Source: Phycisphaerales bacterium
Lineage (GTDB): Bacteria > Planctomycetota > Phycisphaerae > Phycisphaerales > SM1A02
DNA: 64,000 bases
Reading direction: 5' to 3'
Assembly: GCA_030748575.1 (NCBI GenBank)
Contig: JASMLR010000002.1
Coordinates: 230,069-294,068, forward strand
Shown here: piece after piece, positions 52,436 through 61,938 of the stretch
How the letters are laid out: the number at the start of each line of letters is the position of its first letter
How positions within the stretch are numbered: the stretch's first letter is position 1
Made by a program: the position numbers and the translations under genes
Notes under the pieces: generated by a model
Told to the model about the DNA's origin: nothing
Databases searched by the model: none
What the model saw: the letters and a program-made list of their open reading frames with translations, nothing else

Positions 52436-53650
52436 GTGAGCGAGCCGGCATCCAACGAGCGACTCAATGACCCTTCGGGTGAACTGTCAGGTGGCCGGAG
52501 GACGCTGGCGATCTCCCTCCTGATCGGGCTGGCCACGCTCCCGGACGGGCTTGTTCCGATTGCCCTCAAGGCCGCCGTTGTGGACCGCTGGGGTGTGACC
52601 CTCGCCGATGCGCACTGGTTTGCGGGGATGGCGCTGATTGGCGCGGTGCTGGTGGTTCCGCTGCTACGACCGCTGGAGCGGGCGTATTCCGCAGGCCGGA
52701 TCATCGCGGGCGCGTCGCTGCTCAACGCGATCGTGCTGATGGCGCTTGCAGCGCCCGTGCCCTGGAGCGTGGCCATGACGCTGCGGTGCGTGGCGGGGGG
52801 CTGCGACATGGTGACGCTGGCCGTGCTGCTTGGATTACTGGAAGCCGGCGGCGCCGGCCGCGCGGGCCATCGCTACGGACCTGCGACGCTGGCGGTGCTG
52901 CTCGGACTTGCGATCGGCTTTGCGCTCGGTGGCGTGCTGGTCACCCTGCTGCAGTCCGGCATCTTCCTCATTGGCGCGTCGCTGTCCCTGCTTCTTGCAG
53001 TGGCGGCAGGGTGCTCGGGCGGGCTGCTCCGCAGGGAGTCGCCGCGCTGGCAGGCGGCTCGAACGTCAGTTCGGTACTGGCCGACACTGGTCTTCAGTTT
53101 CAGCGACCGGTCGCTGGCGGCCATCGTCACGGTGACGGCCACCTTGTACCTGGTGACGTTCATCGGGATGCCGGAGCGGATGGTCGGGAGCGTGCTGGCC
53201 GGCGTCCTGGTGCTCATGGCGCTTGGCGCCTGGCCGGCCGGCGTGCTGGCCGATCGCTACGGCCCGCTGCCTGTGCGTGTGGCATCGGTCATCGGGTACG
53301 TCGTCGGCTTTGCGGGGCTTGGGGCAGCCGAGTGGTTGCCGGAGTGGGCCATTGTGGCGAGCCTCGGCATCATGGGGCTCTTCGGCGCGGGGCTGGCCCC
53401 CTCGGTCTATGTGCTGGCGTCACGAAAGACCCGCGGCGCCCTGGACATGGGCGGCGTGCAGGCGGCCGGATCGGCGGGCTACCTCGTCGGCTTGCTCAGC
53501 GCCGGTGCCATTCTGGCGGTGTCGACGTCCAGCCCCGGCGTCTTTCAGGGTGTGCTCTTTGGAGGCGGGACCGTGTACCTGCTGCTGAACCTGCCCGCTG
53601 TCGTCGCGATGGCCGGGTGGCGAGCGCCGGCGGCGGTCAGCGATACCTGA
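52436..53650 (+). CDS. MFS transporter
   Basis: 404 residues, GTG start. About twelve hydrophobic segments with MFS-like blocks: LPDGLVPIALKAAVVDRWGV, LRCVAGGCDMVTLAVLLGLLE, and the loop motif AGVLADRYGPLPVRVAS (GxLaDRxGrkxxl type) between TM8 and TM9. The substrate is unknown. The last 14 bp overlap the 3' end of the convergent ABC permease gene, so there is no intergenic terminator. Confidence 0.85.
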   Translation: MSEPASNERLNDPSGELSGGRRTLAISLLIGLATLPDGLVPIALKAAVVDRWGVTLADAHWFAGMALIGAVLVVPLLRPLERAYSAGRIIAGASLLNAIVLMALAAPVPWSVAMTLRCVAGGCDMVTLAVLLGLLEAGGAGRAGHRYGPATLAVLLGLAIGFALGGVLVTLLQSGIFLIGASLSLLLAVAAGCSGGLLRRESPRWQAARTSVRYWPTLVFSFSDRSLAAIVTVTATLYLVTFIGMPERMVGSVLAGVLVLMALGAWPAGVLADRYGPLPVRVASVIGYVVGFAGLGAAEWLPEWAIVASLGIMGLFGAGLAPSVYVLASRKTRGALDMGGVQAAGSAGYLVGLLSAGAILAVSTSSPGVFQGVLFGGGTVYLLLNLPAVVAMAGWRAPAAVSDT

Positions 53651-54986
53651 TCCATCGCAGCAGTTCCAGTGGCGATGGCGCCTTGCCCTGCATGAGCACG
53701 CCGACTCGGAAGACGCGTCCTGCTGCCCAGATCATGCCGGCGGCGCACGCAACGCTCCAGCCGATGGCGGCGGCCACCTCCAGCGCAGGAAGGGGCTCCG
53801 GTGAGGCGGCGATGCGCAGCACCATCACGAACGGCGCGACGGGTGGGATGAAACTCGTGACCATGCCAATCGTGCCGTTGGGGTCCTCCGTAACGACAGG
53901 CATCAGCAGCATCGGCAGGATCAGGATGACCATGGCCGGGCCCATCAGAGATTGCGCCTCGGTGATGTCACTGACCGCGCTACCGATGCCCGCCATGATT
54001 GCGGCAACCATGAGGTAGGCGAGCACGAAGAACACGCCCGCGAGGGCGAGGTCTCCCAGCGTGACAAGATCGAGGGCCGCGAACACGGTCATGACGACAG
54101 CCGCCACCGCGAGATACATACCAAGCATGACCGCCGAAACGCCCGCAAACCCCAGAATTTTGCCGGCGAGCAATTGGGTTGGGCTGACCGCGCTGAGCAG
54201 GACTTCCATGGCACGAGTCGACTTCTCCTCGATGGTCGACATCATGAGGTAATTGCCGCCAGTGAACGTGACGATCCACAGCAGCATCATGAACCCCATG
54301 GGCAGGAGCATTCTCGCCGCTTCAGACTCCTGCTTCTCGCCGCCGCCGCTTTCCAGCCGCGTGACGCTCGTTCTGGGGCCCCGCATGGCGGCGCGGACTA
54401 CGTCCGGCTGCAGGCCCAGATTCTGCAATCGGGTGTCGACAGCGGCGCGGGCGGCGCTGTCTTCAATGAGTTCCAGGTGGCTTGGCGGCGCCTTTGGAGC
54501 GACCCAGATGGACACCGTCCCCCGCGCCGTTGCCGTGGGATCTTCCACGCCTTCTTCAACGACGACAAGCCCACCGGCCTTGCCCGATCGCACATCGGCC
54601 TTGAGTTGCTCAAGCTCACTGGCGTCTCGCGACTCCACCTGAAGTTCGCTCGTATCGGGGCGAGTCTGCGCGGACGCGGCGGCCTCACTCTGCGCGAGGA
54701 CCTCCTTGACCATGTCGTCGGGGGATCCGGTCAGGGCCGGGGCACTCACCGGTGGCGACTGGGCCGGCGGGGCCAGTTCGGCGCGGAGGCGTTCAACAAA
54801 GGTGTCCGATCCATCGATGACCGCAACCGTGCCTTGCAAGGGCGGGATGTTCGGTTTGAGAAACACACTGGCGCCGATCGAGACGAGGACGATCAGGACC
54901 GGTATCACCACAGAACCGACGAAGAACGCCTTCGTCAGCACGGTGTGCCTGAACTCCCGCCCAGCGACAATGAGGAGTTTGTTCAT
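53637..54986 (-). CDS. ABC-2 type (NatB-like) export permease
   Basis: 449 residues from ATG 54986, which forms an ATGA overlap with the ATPase gene. One membrane helix near the N-terminus (AFFVGSVVIPVLIVLVSIGASVFL), a soluble extracytoplasmic region (about 50-230) and five to six helices at the C-terminus. IEEKSTRAMEVLLSAVSPTQLLAGKILG is the conserved coupling-helix region of NatB/ABC-2 permeases. It works with the upstream ATPase to export an unknown substrate, Na+ in the characterised NatAB. Confidence 0.9.
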   Translation of the reverse strand: MNKLLIVAGREFRHTVLTKAFFVGSVVIPVLIVLVSIGASVFLKPNIPPLQGTVAVIDGSDTFVERLRAELAPPAQSPPVSAPALTGSPDDMVKEVLAQSEAAASAQTRPDTSELQVESRDASELEQLKADVRSGKAGGLVVVEEGVEDPTATARGTVSIWVAPKAPPSHLELIEDSAARAAVDTRLQNLGLQPDVVRAAMRGPRTSVTRLESGGGEKQESEAARMLLPMGFMMLLWIVTFTGGNYLMMSTIEEKSTRAMEVLLSAVSPTQLLAGKILGFAGVSAVMLGMYLAVAAVVMTVFAALDLVTLGDLALAGVFFVLAYLMVAAIMAGIGSAVSDITEAQSLMGPAMVILILPMLLMPVVTEDPNGTIGMVTSFIPPVAPFVMVLRIAASPEPLPALEVAAAIGWSVACAAGMIWAAGRVFRVGVLMQGKAPSPLELLRWIRYR

Positions 54987-55900
54987 GATGCAGGCCGCTC
55001 CTGCACCAGCTTTGTGAAGATCTCTTCGAGTGTTGGCTCGCGGAGGGCCACGGATCGGACGGGTACCGCGTCGAGTACCGCCCGCATGACGGCTCGCTCG
55101 TCGCACTGGTCATCCAGATGGAGTTCGACACGCCGGCCTTCGCCAGGCTGTTCGATGCTGGCGACGCCAGGCAGCGTGGGGATGGGCCCCGCATCGCCCG
55201 GGTCGACGGTGATGATGCGTTCACGGAATCGGGTGCGGATGCCTTCAAGATCGTCGTCCAGGAGTTTCGTCCCTCGGTCGATCAGGAAGATGCGGTCACA
55301 CAACTGTTCCGCCTGATGCAGCACGTGCGTAGAGAAGACGATGGTTCGGCCTTCCTCGTGCAGTTCCCTGACCACACGAGACAGCAGCGCGGCATTGACC
55401 GGGTCGAGTCCGGAGAATGGCTCGTCCAGGACGATCAGTTCAGGATCGTGCAGGACCGATGCAGCGAACTGGACCTTCTGCTGCTGGCCCTTGGACAACT
55501 CCTCGCAGCGGCGGGGCAGCGCTTCGGGAAGTTCAAGCCGCTCCATCCAGGTGGCTGCGGCGGCGTCGGCGTCGGCCCGGGAGAGCCCCTTGAGTCGACC
55601 AACGTATCGCAGCAACGTTCGCACCCGCATGCGTCGGTACAGGCCGCGTTCTTCCGGGAGGTAGCCAATCCGATCCTTGGCGTCCAGGGCCGACTTGCCG
55701 AGCACGTGGACGGAGCCCGCATCGGCGTAGATGATCGACATGATCATCCGAATCGTGGTGCTCTTCCCTGCGCCATTGGGGCCAAGAAAACCGATCAAAC
55801 ATCCGCGCGGTACGTCCAGGTCCAGCGCGTCGACGGCCGTGACGCTGCCGAACCGCTTCGTCACGCCGCGCATGGAAATCGTCGGGGCAGGATCAGGCAT
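54983..55900 (-). CDS. ABC exporter ATP-binding protein (NatA-like)
   Basis: 305 residues; ATG 55900 or 55903. Walker A GPNGAGKSTT, Q-loop region RIGYLPEERGLY, signature ELSKGQQQK, Walker B LIVLDEPFSGLDP, and H-loop FSTHVLHQAEQ are complete. The PEERGLY form of the Q-loop is typical of the NatA/YhaQ-type group. It overlaps the LolA-like gene by 8-11 bp upstream and the permease by 4 bp downstream, so the three are one operon. Confidence 0.93.
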   Translation of the reverse strand: MPDPAPTISMRGVTKRFGSVTAVDALDLDVPRGCLIGFLGPNGAGKSTTIRMIMSIIYADAGSVHVLGKSALDAKDRIGYLPEERGLYRRMRVRTLLRYVGRLKGLSRADADAAAATWMERLELPEALPRRCEELSKGQQQKVQFAASVLHDPELIVLDEPFSGLDPVNAALLSRVVRELHEEGRTIVFSTHVLHQAEQLCDRIFLIDRGTKLLDDDLEGIRTRFRERIITVDPGDAGPIPTLPGVASIEQPGEGRRVELHLDDQCDERAVMRAVLDAVPVRSVALREPTLEEIFTKLVQERPAS

Positions 55901-56636
55901 CATCGGCGGGTTCGGAGAATGCTGCGTCGGGAACGGGATCGAGTGAAATGGCGTCAAACTTCAACTGGAGATGAACGTCTGCGTGGTTGATGGAGACGCG
56001 GTGGAACAGGGTGAGCGGGCCAACTTCCGACCACTCTGCGAAGCGAATGGTGACGTCCGCCGGGCCCGCGGGGCCACGCTCACTCAGTCGAACTCCGAGC
56101 AGGAAGCTGGAGTCGGCCGCGAAGTAGAGCGTATGGGGGCGACCGGAGGCGTCCACCATGTACACCTCGTAGGCGTCGATGCCATCGAACGTCGATCGGC
56201 CGATCGTGGTGAACTCGGTAGCTCGGGCCGGAAGCGTCAACGCCAGTTCGAACCAGTTCGCGCGGCGTCGCCGCCGCTCGACTTCGTCCAGCGGGACCGC
56301 CCCGCGGTGCACGCTGTCCTCGAGTTCGACAATCTCCCAGCCGGTCTTCCCGTCGCTGCCGAAGCGGGAGCGGCCAAGGTCGGGGAACGCCATGTCAAAG
56401 ACGCAGCGTCCGCCATCGGCCACGCTCCATCGGAATCGGCCGGGCTTGGCGACGCCGGGCAGACCGATGCGGCCTTGGACGGTCATGGCCTCAATGTCCC
56501 GAATCGCCGCCTCGCCGCCGACAGCCCGCACAAACCGCTGGAGCACGACAGCGCCGCCCGGCAAGGGGGCCGGGGGGGCGAGCTGCGGCGGTGGGGCGGC
56601 GAGCGAGAGCACCAACATGGCGGTGGCACCGATCAT
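55893..56636 (-). CDS. Exported LolA-like protein of unknown function
   Basis: 247 residues from ATG 56636, giving a signal peptide (GATAMLVLSLAAPPPQ). The remaining frame to 57077 is antisense to metH. The mature start RFVRAVGGEAAIRDIEAMTVQGRIGLPG parallels the LolA-like protein at 7066. Strands GKTGWEIVE and GIDAYEVYMVDASGRPHTLYF follow. It may bind a lipophilic ligand and serve the ABC exporter encoded next. TATGAT lies 9 nt before the ATG and would give a very short leader. Confidence 0.7.
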   Translation of the reverse strand: MIGATAMLVLSLAAPPPQLAPPAPLPGGAVVLQRFVRAVGGEAAIRDIEAMTVQGRIGLPGVAKPGRFRWSVADGGRCVFDMAFPDLGRSRFGSDGKTGWEIVELEDSVHRGAVPLDEVERRRRRANWFELALTLPARATEFTTIGRSTFDGIDAYEVYMVDASGRPHTLYFAADSSFLLGVRLSERGPAGPADVTIRFAEWSEVGPLTLFHRVSINHADVHLQLKFDAISLDPVPDAAFSEPADDA

Positions 56637-56699
56637 GGGTGAGGGATCATACGCTGGCGCGGTCGCCAGCCATCCTGATCCGCTCATCCGGATAGACGG

Positions 56700-56728
56700 T
56701 TGAAGGGTTCGTCGGCCCGCGCTATGCT
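56700..56728 (+). promoter_or_regulatory. Promoter of metH, probably leaderless
   Basis: TTGAAG (56700-56705) and TATGCT (56723-56728) with a 17-bp spacer; the -10 ends 7 nt before the ATG at 56736. There is no cobalamin riboswitch in this gap. Confidence 0.55.
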
Positions 56729-56735
56729 GCCGCTC

Positions 56736-59700
56736 ATGCCACCGCACCTGCTTGATGGGCTCGCTCGGCGACCGCTGGTCCTCGATGGCGCCATGGGGTC
56801 CACGCTGCAGGGCATCGACCTGGACGAAGCGCGGGACTACCTCGGCCACGAGAACTGCGTGGATCTGCTCGTGCGGTCGAGACCTGAACTGATTCAATCC
56901 ATCCACGAGCAGTATCTGGCTGCCGGGTGTGACGCTGTCGAGACCAATACCTTTGGCGCCAACCGGCTGGTGCTTGCCGAATTCGACCCGGAACTGGCGG
57001 AGTGGACGGTCGATCTGAACCGGGAGGCGGCCGAGGTGGCCAGGGCGGCGTGTGACGCGCACGCGAGCGCCTCGCACCCACGATTCGTCATCGGGTCGCT
57101 TGGGCCCGGCACCAGGATTCTCTCACTGGGACAAGCCACCTGGGCGGACATGGAGCGGTCCTACGCCGATCAGGTTCGCGGTCTGTTGGCCGGGGGCGTC
57201 GATGCGTTGCTGATCGAGACGGCGCAGGATCTCCTTCAGATCAAGTGTGCCGTCAACGGATGCCTTCGAGCCATGGACGAGGCTGGGACCTCGCCACGCA
57301 GGATTCCCATCCTCGTCAGTGTCACCATCGAATCGACAGGAACCATGCTGCTGGGCACGGACATCGCGGCGGCCGTCGCTGCGCTGCGGAGTTATCCCAT
57401 CGCGTCGCTCGGTCTCAACTGCGCGACCGGCCCCCGCGAGATGGCGCCGCACCTTGAGTATCTGTGCCGGCACTGGGACCGCTACGTCTCGTGCGTGCCC
57501 AACGCGGGCCTTCCGGTTCTGGTCGACGGGCGAACCGAGTTTCCACTTTCACCCGACCCTCTGGCGGAAACGGTGCGAGATCTGGTGACACGGCTCGGCG
57601 TCGACATCATCGGCGGGTGCTGCGGGACCACGCCTGCGCACATCGAACTGCTCGCAAGGACGGCCGCTGAGCACCCCAGGGCCGCGAGACAGGTGGTGCC
57701 GCCTCCGGCGTCGTGTTCGAGTCTCTACACGCCCATGCCATACAGGCAGGAGCAGTCGTTCTTCATCGTTGGCGAGCGCATGAACGCGTCCGGGAGCAGG
57801 AAGTTCAAGCGGCTGCTCGAAGCCGAGCAGTTTGACGACATGGTCTCGCTCGGGCGACAACAGGTTCGCGAGGGGGCGAACTGCCTTGACATCAATGTCG
57901 ATCAGGCTGGGCGTGACGGCCCGGCAGACATGGCGCGGTTGGTGTCGGAGACCGTTCGCCAGGTGGACGCGCCGATCATGATTGACTCGACGCAGCCGGC
58001 GGTCATCGAGGCAGGGCTTCGCCATGCAGGCGGGCGGTGCGTCGTCAACTCGGCAAACTTCGAGGAGGGCGAAGAGAAGTTCGACCGCCTGTGCGCCCTG
58101 GCAAAGAAGTATGGCGCTGGCCTGGTGATTGGCACGATCGACGAAGATCCGGAAGAGGCCATGGCTCGCACGGCGGATCGCAAGTATGAGATTGCCCACC
58201 GCGGCATCGCCCGCGCGACTGAACTGCACGGGCTGGCGATTGAAGACCTGTTCATTGATCCGCTGGTGCTTCCCGTCTCCACGGGAATGGATTCGGATCG
58301 TCGCAGCTCGCTGGAACTGGTGGAGGGCGTTCGGCGGATCTCCGCTGCGTGGCCGGACGTTCAGATCACCTGCGGGCTCTCCAACTGCTCCTTTGGTCTG
58401 AATCCCGCGGCGCGGCAGGTGCTCAACTCCGTGCTCCTCTGGGAACTGCTTGACGCCGGTCTCACCAGTGCCATTGTGCATGCATCCAAGATTCAGCCCA
58501 TGAATCGGATCGATGCCGAACGCAAGCAGGCGGCACTGGACGTGATCTATGACCGGCGTGCGTTGACGCACGGCGGAACGGGGCTTCCGGCAGGTCTGCA
58601 GGACGAGTCGCACGATCCGCTGCAGCACTTGATCGATCTGTTTGACGAAGACTCCGGTGTCGAGCGAGCCGAACCGCAGACGCATCGGTCGCTCGAGGAG
58701 GTCCTGCAAGCTCACATTGTGGATGGCGAGAAGCGGGAACTTGAGGCGCATCTTGACGAGGCGATGGTGAGGTGGAGCCCCCTGGAGATCATCAACGAGC
58801 ACCTGCTGGCCGGAATGAAGACCGTGGGCGAACTGTTCGGATCCGGTCAGATGCAGTTGCCGTTCGTGTTGCAGTCGGCGGAGGTGATGAAGCGTGCCGT
58901 GGGGCACCTGGAGCCCCACATGAGCGCCGAGGAGGGTCCGGCCAAGGGGCATGTTGTGCTGGCGACGGTGAAGGGCGACGTGCACGACATCGGCAAGAAT
59001 CTGGTCGACATCATCCTGACCAACAACGGGTGGACGGTCGAGAACATCGGAATCAAGCGGACGATCGATGAGATCGTTCAGGCGTGGAGGCGAACCGGCG
59101 CCGACGCCGTTGGCATGTCGGGGCTCCTCGTCAAGAGCGTCATGGTGATGGAGGACAACCTTCGCGCGCTCAATGAAATGTCCATCGACGTTCCCGTTCT
59201 GCTCGGCGGCGCGGCGTTGTCACGCTCGTACTGCGAGTCACACTTGCGGGAGCTCTATGGCGGCCGTGTCTACTACGGCAAGGACGCCTTCGACGGCCTG
59301 CGTATCTGCGACGCGCTGGCGGAAGGCAGGGGCGGGGCGATCGACGCCGAGATTGATCGGCGGTTGTCGGCTCGGGCGGCGGCCGCGGAGCGAACTGAGC
59401 ACATGGAGACGGCGGAGCGGGGCGAAGGCGATGTGGCCACCATCGAAGTGGAACGCAGCGATGTTGCAACTGACGTCGCCGTGCCGACGCCGCCATGTTT
59501 CGGCCCGAGGGTCGTTCGGGACATTCCCCTCGACGCGGTGTACCCGTACGTGAATACCACGGCCCTCTTCAGGGGGCAATGGGGCTTTCGGCGGGGGCAG
59601 CGGAGCCGCGGGGACTTCCACAGGGTGCTTCACGAGGAAGCCGAGCCGGTCTTCGAGCGACTCAAGGCTGAACTGCGTGATGCGGACGTGCTCCAGCCGG

Positions 59701-60275
59701 CGCTGGTGTATGGATGGTTCCCGTGCGGCTCCGAGGGAGACGACCTGGTCATCTTCGACCCGGAGGCTCCGCAGGAGGAGATCGAGCGATTCACCTTTCC
59801 CAGACAGGGAAAGCGGCGAAGGCTCTGCATCAGTGACTTCTTCAGGCCGGTCGATGGGGGCGTGCCGGATGTGTTGGGGCTGTCGTGCGTCACGATGGGC
59901 GGCAGAGTCAGCGAGTTGGCGCAGTCTCTGTTCGAGCGTGACGAATACACCGAGTATCTCTACGTGCACGGGATGGGCGTGGAGTGTGCAGAAGCGCTCG
60001 CTGAAATGTGGCACAAGCGCATGCGGCAGGAGCTTGGGATTGCGGGCCAGGACAGCCCGCATGTTGAGCGTCTCTTTCAGCAGAAGTATCGGGGGAGCCG
60101 GTATTCGTTCGGCTATCCGGCATGCCCGGATATGTCGCATCAGGAGAAACTATTCGGCCTGCTCGACCCGAGCCGCATCGGTTGCTCATTGACCGAGAAC
60201 TGGCAGATCGACCCGGAGCAAAGCACGAGCGCGATCATCGTGCATCACCCCGAAGCGAAGTACTTCAACGTCTGA
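56736..60275 (+). CDS. metH: Cobalamin-dependent methionine synthase
   Basis: 1179 residues from ATG 56736 (an ATG at 56724 lies inside the -10 hexamer). Domains in order: homocysteine-binding barrel with LVLDGAMGSTLQ and zinc ligands in LNCATGP and GGCCGTTP; pterin-binding barrel from about residue 340 (VGERMNASGSRKFKRL, EGANCLDINVD, MIDSTQPAVIEAGL); B12 cap (WSPLEIINEHLLAGMKTVGELF); B12 domain with DVHDIGKN, whose His is the lower cobalt ligand, and GMSGLLVKS; AdoMet activation domain ending GYPACPDMSHQEKLF. A Glu/Ala/Thr-rich linker precedes the last domain. It transfers the methyl group of methyl-tetrahydrofolate to homocysteine. Length is normal and complete. Confidence 0.97.
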   Translation: MPPHLLDGLARRPLVLDGAMGSTLQGIDLDEARDYLGHENCVDLLVRSRPELIQSIHEQYLAAGCDAVETNTFGANRLVLAEFDPELAEWTVDLNREAAEVARAACDAHASASHPRFVIGSLGPGTRILSLGQATWADMERSYADQVRGLLAGGVDALLIETAQDLLQIKCAVNGCLRAMDEAGTSPRRIPILVSVTIESTGTMLLGTDIAAAVAALRSYPIASLGLNCATGPREMAPHLEYLCRHWDRYVSCVPNAGLPVLVDGRTEFPLSPDPLAETVRDLVTRLGVDIIGGCCGTTPAHIELLARTAAEHPRAARQVVPPPASCSSLYTPMPYRQEQSFFIVGERMNASGSRKFKRLLEAEQFDDMVSLGRQQVREGANCLDINVDQAGRDGPADMARLVSETVRQVDAPIMIDSTQPAVIEAGLRHAGGRCVVNSANFEEGEEKFDRLCALAKKYGAGLVIGTIDEDPEEAMARTADRKYEIAHRGIARATELHGLAIEDLFIDPLVLPVSTGMDSDRRSSLELVEGVRRISAAWPDVQITCGLSNCSFGLNPAARQVLNSVLLWELLDAGLTSAIVHASKIQPMNRIDAERKQAALDVIYDRRALTHGGTGLPAGLQDESHDPLQHLIDLFDEDSGVERAEPQTHRSLEEVLQAHIVDGEKRELEAHLDEAMVRWSPLEIINEHLLAGMKTVGELFGSGQMQLPFVLQSAEVMKRAVGHLEPHMSAEEGPAKGHVVLATVKGDVHDIGKNLVDIILTNNGWTVENIGIKRTIDEIVQAWRRTGADAVGMSGLLVKSVMVMEDNLRALNEMSIDVPVLLGGAALSRSYCESHLRELYGGRVYYGKDAFDGLRICDALAEGRGGAIDAEIDRRLSARAAAAERTEHMETAERGEGDVATIEVERSDVATDVAVPTPPCFGPRVVRDIPLDAVYPYVNTTALFRGQWGFRRGQRSRGDFHRVLHEEAEPVFERLKAELRDADVLQPALVYGWFPCGSEGDDLVIFDPEAPQEEIERFTFPRQGKRRRLCISDFFRPVDGGVPDVLGLSCVTMGGRVSELAQSLFERDEYTEYLYVHGMGVECAEALAEMWHKRMRQELGIAGQDSPHVERLFQQKYRGSRYSFGYPACPDMSHQEKLFGLLDPSRIGCSLTENWQIDPEQSTSAIIVHHPEAKYFNV

Positions 60276-60297
60276 TTGCGAGCGGGGAAAACGAGTC

Positions 60298-60332
60298 GAG
60301 GGCCGGGAGTCGCGGCGCGACTCCCGGCCCTC
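60298..60332. terminator. Bidirectional terminator between metH and the RRM gene
   Basis: A perfect 16-bp stem GAGGGCCGGGAGTCGC/GCGACTCCCGGCCCTC with a 3-nt loop. On the minus strand it is followed by GACTCGTTTTCCCC, so it serves the RRM gene as a T-tract terminator and can also stop metH transcripts. Confidence 0.85.
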
Positions 60333-60354
60333 GGCTTTGGTGCGCTGATCGAAA

Positions 60355-60600
60355 TCAGCGAGTCTTGGCGTGCGCCTCGTTCACGTTGATGGCACGGCCA
60401 TCAAGATCGGAACCGTTGAGCGCGTCGATCGCCTTGCGACCATCATCGTCGCTCATCTCGACGAAACCGAAACCGCGGGAGCGGCCGGTGTCGCGGTCCA
60501 TGACGACGTTGGCCGACGTGACGTGGCCGTGCTCGGAGAACATTTCGACGAGATCGTTATCACGAACGCGCCACGGAAGATTTCCAACAAAGAGCTTCAC
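60355..60600 (-). CDS. RRM-type RNA-binding protein
   Basis: 81 residues forming one RNA-recognition motif. RNP2 is KLFVGNLPW and RNP1 is RGFGFVEM, with aromatic residues in place for stacking on RNA. GTG start with GAGG 8 nt upstream. Similar short RBPs in cyanobacteria and other bacteria respond to cold; that role is only suggested here. A TAGAAT hexamer (60700-60705) predicts a leader of about 93 nt with an 8-bp hairpin. Confidence 0.92.
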   Translation of the reverse strand: MKLFVGNLPWRVRDNDLVEMFSEHGHVTSANVVMDRDTGRSRGFGFVEMSDDDGRKAIDALNGSDLDGRAINVNEAHAKTR

Positions 60601-60623
60601 GGGAGTAACCTCGAACCAGAGCA

Positions 60624-60660
60624 GTCACAGGGGTAGGAGAACTCGGTATCCGCCTGTGAC
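60624..60660 (-). promoter_or_regulatory. Hairpin in the 5' leader of the RRM gene
   Basis: GTCACAGG and CCTGTGAC are perfect 8-bp arms around a 21-nt loop, inside the predicted leader. A long leader with structure suggests post-transcriptional control, possibly by the RRM protein itself or by temperature. Confidence 0.45.
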
Positions 60661-60750
60661 GCCAGAAACCGGGAGTGCGGCCACTTGGCCGCGTCGCGGA
60701 TTCTACCTGACGCGACGATGCAACGCGAGCGGAAGGCGGTTTGGCGACCG

Positions 60751-61938
60751 TCAATCGGCTGCCATGGCCGTCAAACGGGCATTCAGGCCTTTCTGGCGAT
60801 CCCTGGCGGTCCAGACGATGAGGCATCGCCGGTCGGGCAGTGCCGCAATGCGCGGGTACCCGCTTCGCCGGCCTGCCTCCACAGCCGCGACGTTCACGGG
60901 GGCGTCGCCCCCGCTTTGCAGGGTTCCCATGGTGAGTGTGTGCGTGGTGTCGTCGGCAGGCCCCTCGGAAAGCCACACAACGATGGGGTCGCCCCCGGCG
61001 GGCCAGGCGACATCGACTCTGCCCAACGCTTCGTCGCCGGCGAACGTGATCGGCTCATCGAACGTCACGCCTCCATCCTCTGAAGTCATGATGCGGACCC
61101 CGGGCCGCGGGCCGCCGGTGAACCACGCGACCGCGACGCGGAGACCGTCGGCGTCGGCGGCCGGACCATTGACCGGGCACCCGTTGATCTCCCAGTTGTC
61201 GGGCCAGGGATCGGCGGGCGCGGTCCAGCCGTCCTCCCCCAGCCGGACGACGGCAATGTCACGCCGCTCGTCTACGCTGCGATCTCGATAGGCAGCAACA
61301 ACCCCCGTCCGCGTTCTGGCCATGGTGGTGGGGCAGCACTCGCAGGTTCGGTCGTCCAACCGGGTCGAGGGGCCCACTGCGTCCGTAATCAGTGCGGTTC
61401 TGAGTGTCATGTCGCCGCCGCCGTGTCCATGGTCGTCGTGCCCGCCGGCGGACATGCCGCGTCCGTCCAGCCAGACGGCCCGCACGCCGTCGCCCTCAGG
61501 CACCATGGACACGAAGCCGTGCTCGGTCTGCGTTCGATCATCGTTCAGCGTGCCCAGCATGGTCCAGGTCTGTCCGTCGTCGGTGGAGCGAGCGACGCCA
61601 ATGTCATAGGCATAGGTGTCGGGGCCGCTCTTCTGCAGCCACGTCGCGACGAGCGCGCCATTGCCGGCCACTGCAATCTGCGGGGTGTCGGCCCAGTTGA
61701 CAAAGAAGTCACGTCGCTGCGTGATGGTCCGAGGTGGAGCCCATGCAGCGCCGTCACATCGGCTGATGCGGAGCCGCCAGACATCGTCGGAGGTGGCCGT
61801 TGCGTGGGCGGCCGCCGGTTCCAGCCAGGTGGCCCAGACGCCCCGGTCGGTCGAACACAATGATGGGGCCATCGCATGGGCGGTTGCCGGTGGATGGGGC
61901 ATGGAGATGCTTGTTGCGAGAAGGAGCGTGGTCAGCAT
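60751..61938 (-). CDS. Exported BNR/sialidase-like beta-propeller protein
   Basis: 395 residues from ATG 61938, overlapping the flavoprotein stop by 7 bp. A short signal peptide (TTLLLATSISMPHPPATAHA) is present. Propeller repeats include the Asp-box pattern: ARSTDDGQTWTML and MTSEDGGVTFDEP (S-x-D-x-G-x-T-W/F). DDRTCECCPT is a Cys cluster seen in similar propeller proteins, and a His-rich stretch (GGHDDHGHGGG) may bind metal. Catalytic residues of true sialidases were not identified, so ligand binding is more likely. Confidence 0.78.
   Translation of the reverse strand: MLTTLLLATSISMPHPPATAHAMAPSLCSTDRGVWATWLEPAAAHATATSDDVWRLRISRCDGAAWAPPRTITQRRDFFVNWADTPQIAVAGNGALVATWLQKSGPDTYAYDIGVARSTDDGQTWTMLGTLNDDRTQTEHGFVSMVPEGDGVRAVWLDGRGMSAGGHDDHGHGGGDMTLRTALITDAVGPSTRLDDRTCECCPTTMARTRTGVVAAYRDRSVDERRDIAVVRLGEDGWTAPADPWPDNWEINGCPVNGPAADADGLRVAVAWFTGGPRPGVRIMTSEDGGVTFDEPITFAGDEALGRVDVAWPAGGDPIVVWLSEGPADDTTHTLTMGTLQSGGDAPVNVAAVEAGRRSGYPRIAALPDRRCLIVWTARDRQKGLNARLTAMAAD

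Noticed and set aside
56637-56735. Possible second cobalamin riboswitch before metH
   Set aside because: The gap is under 100 bp and has no GCCACTG or B12-box-like sequence.
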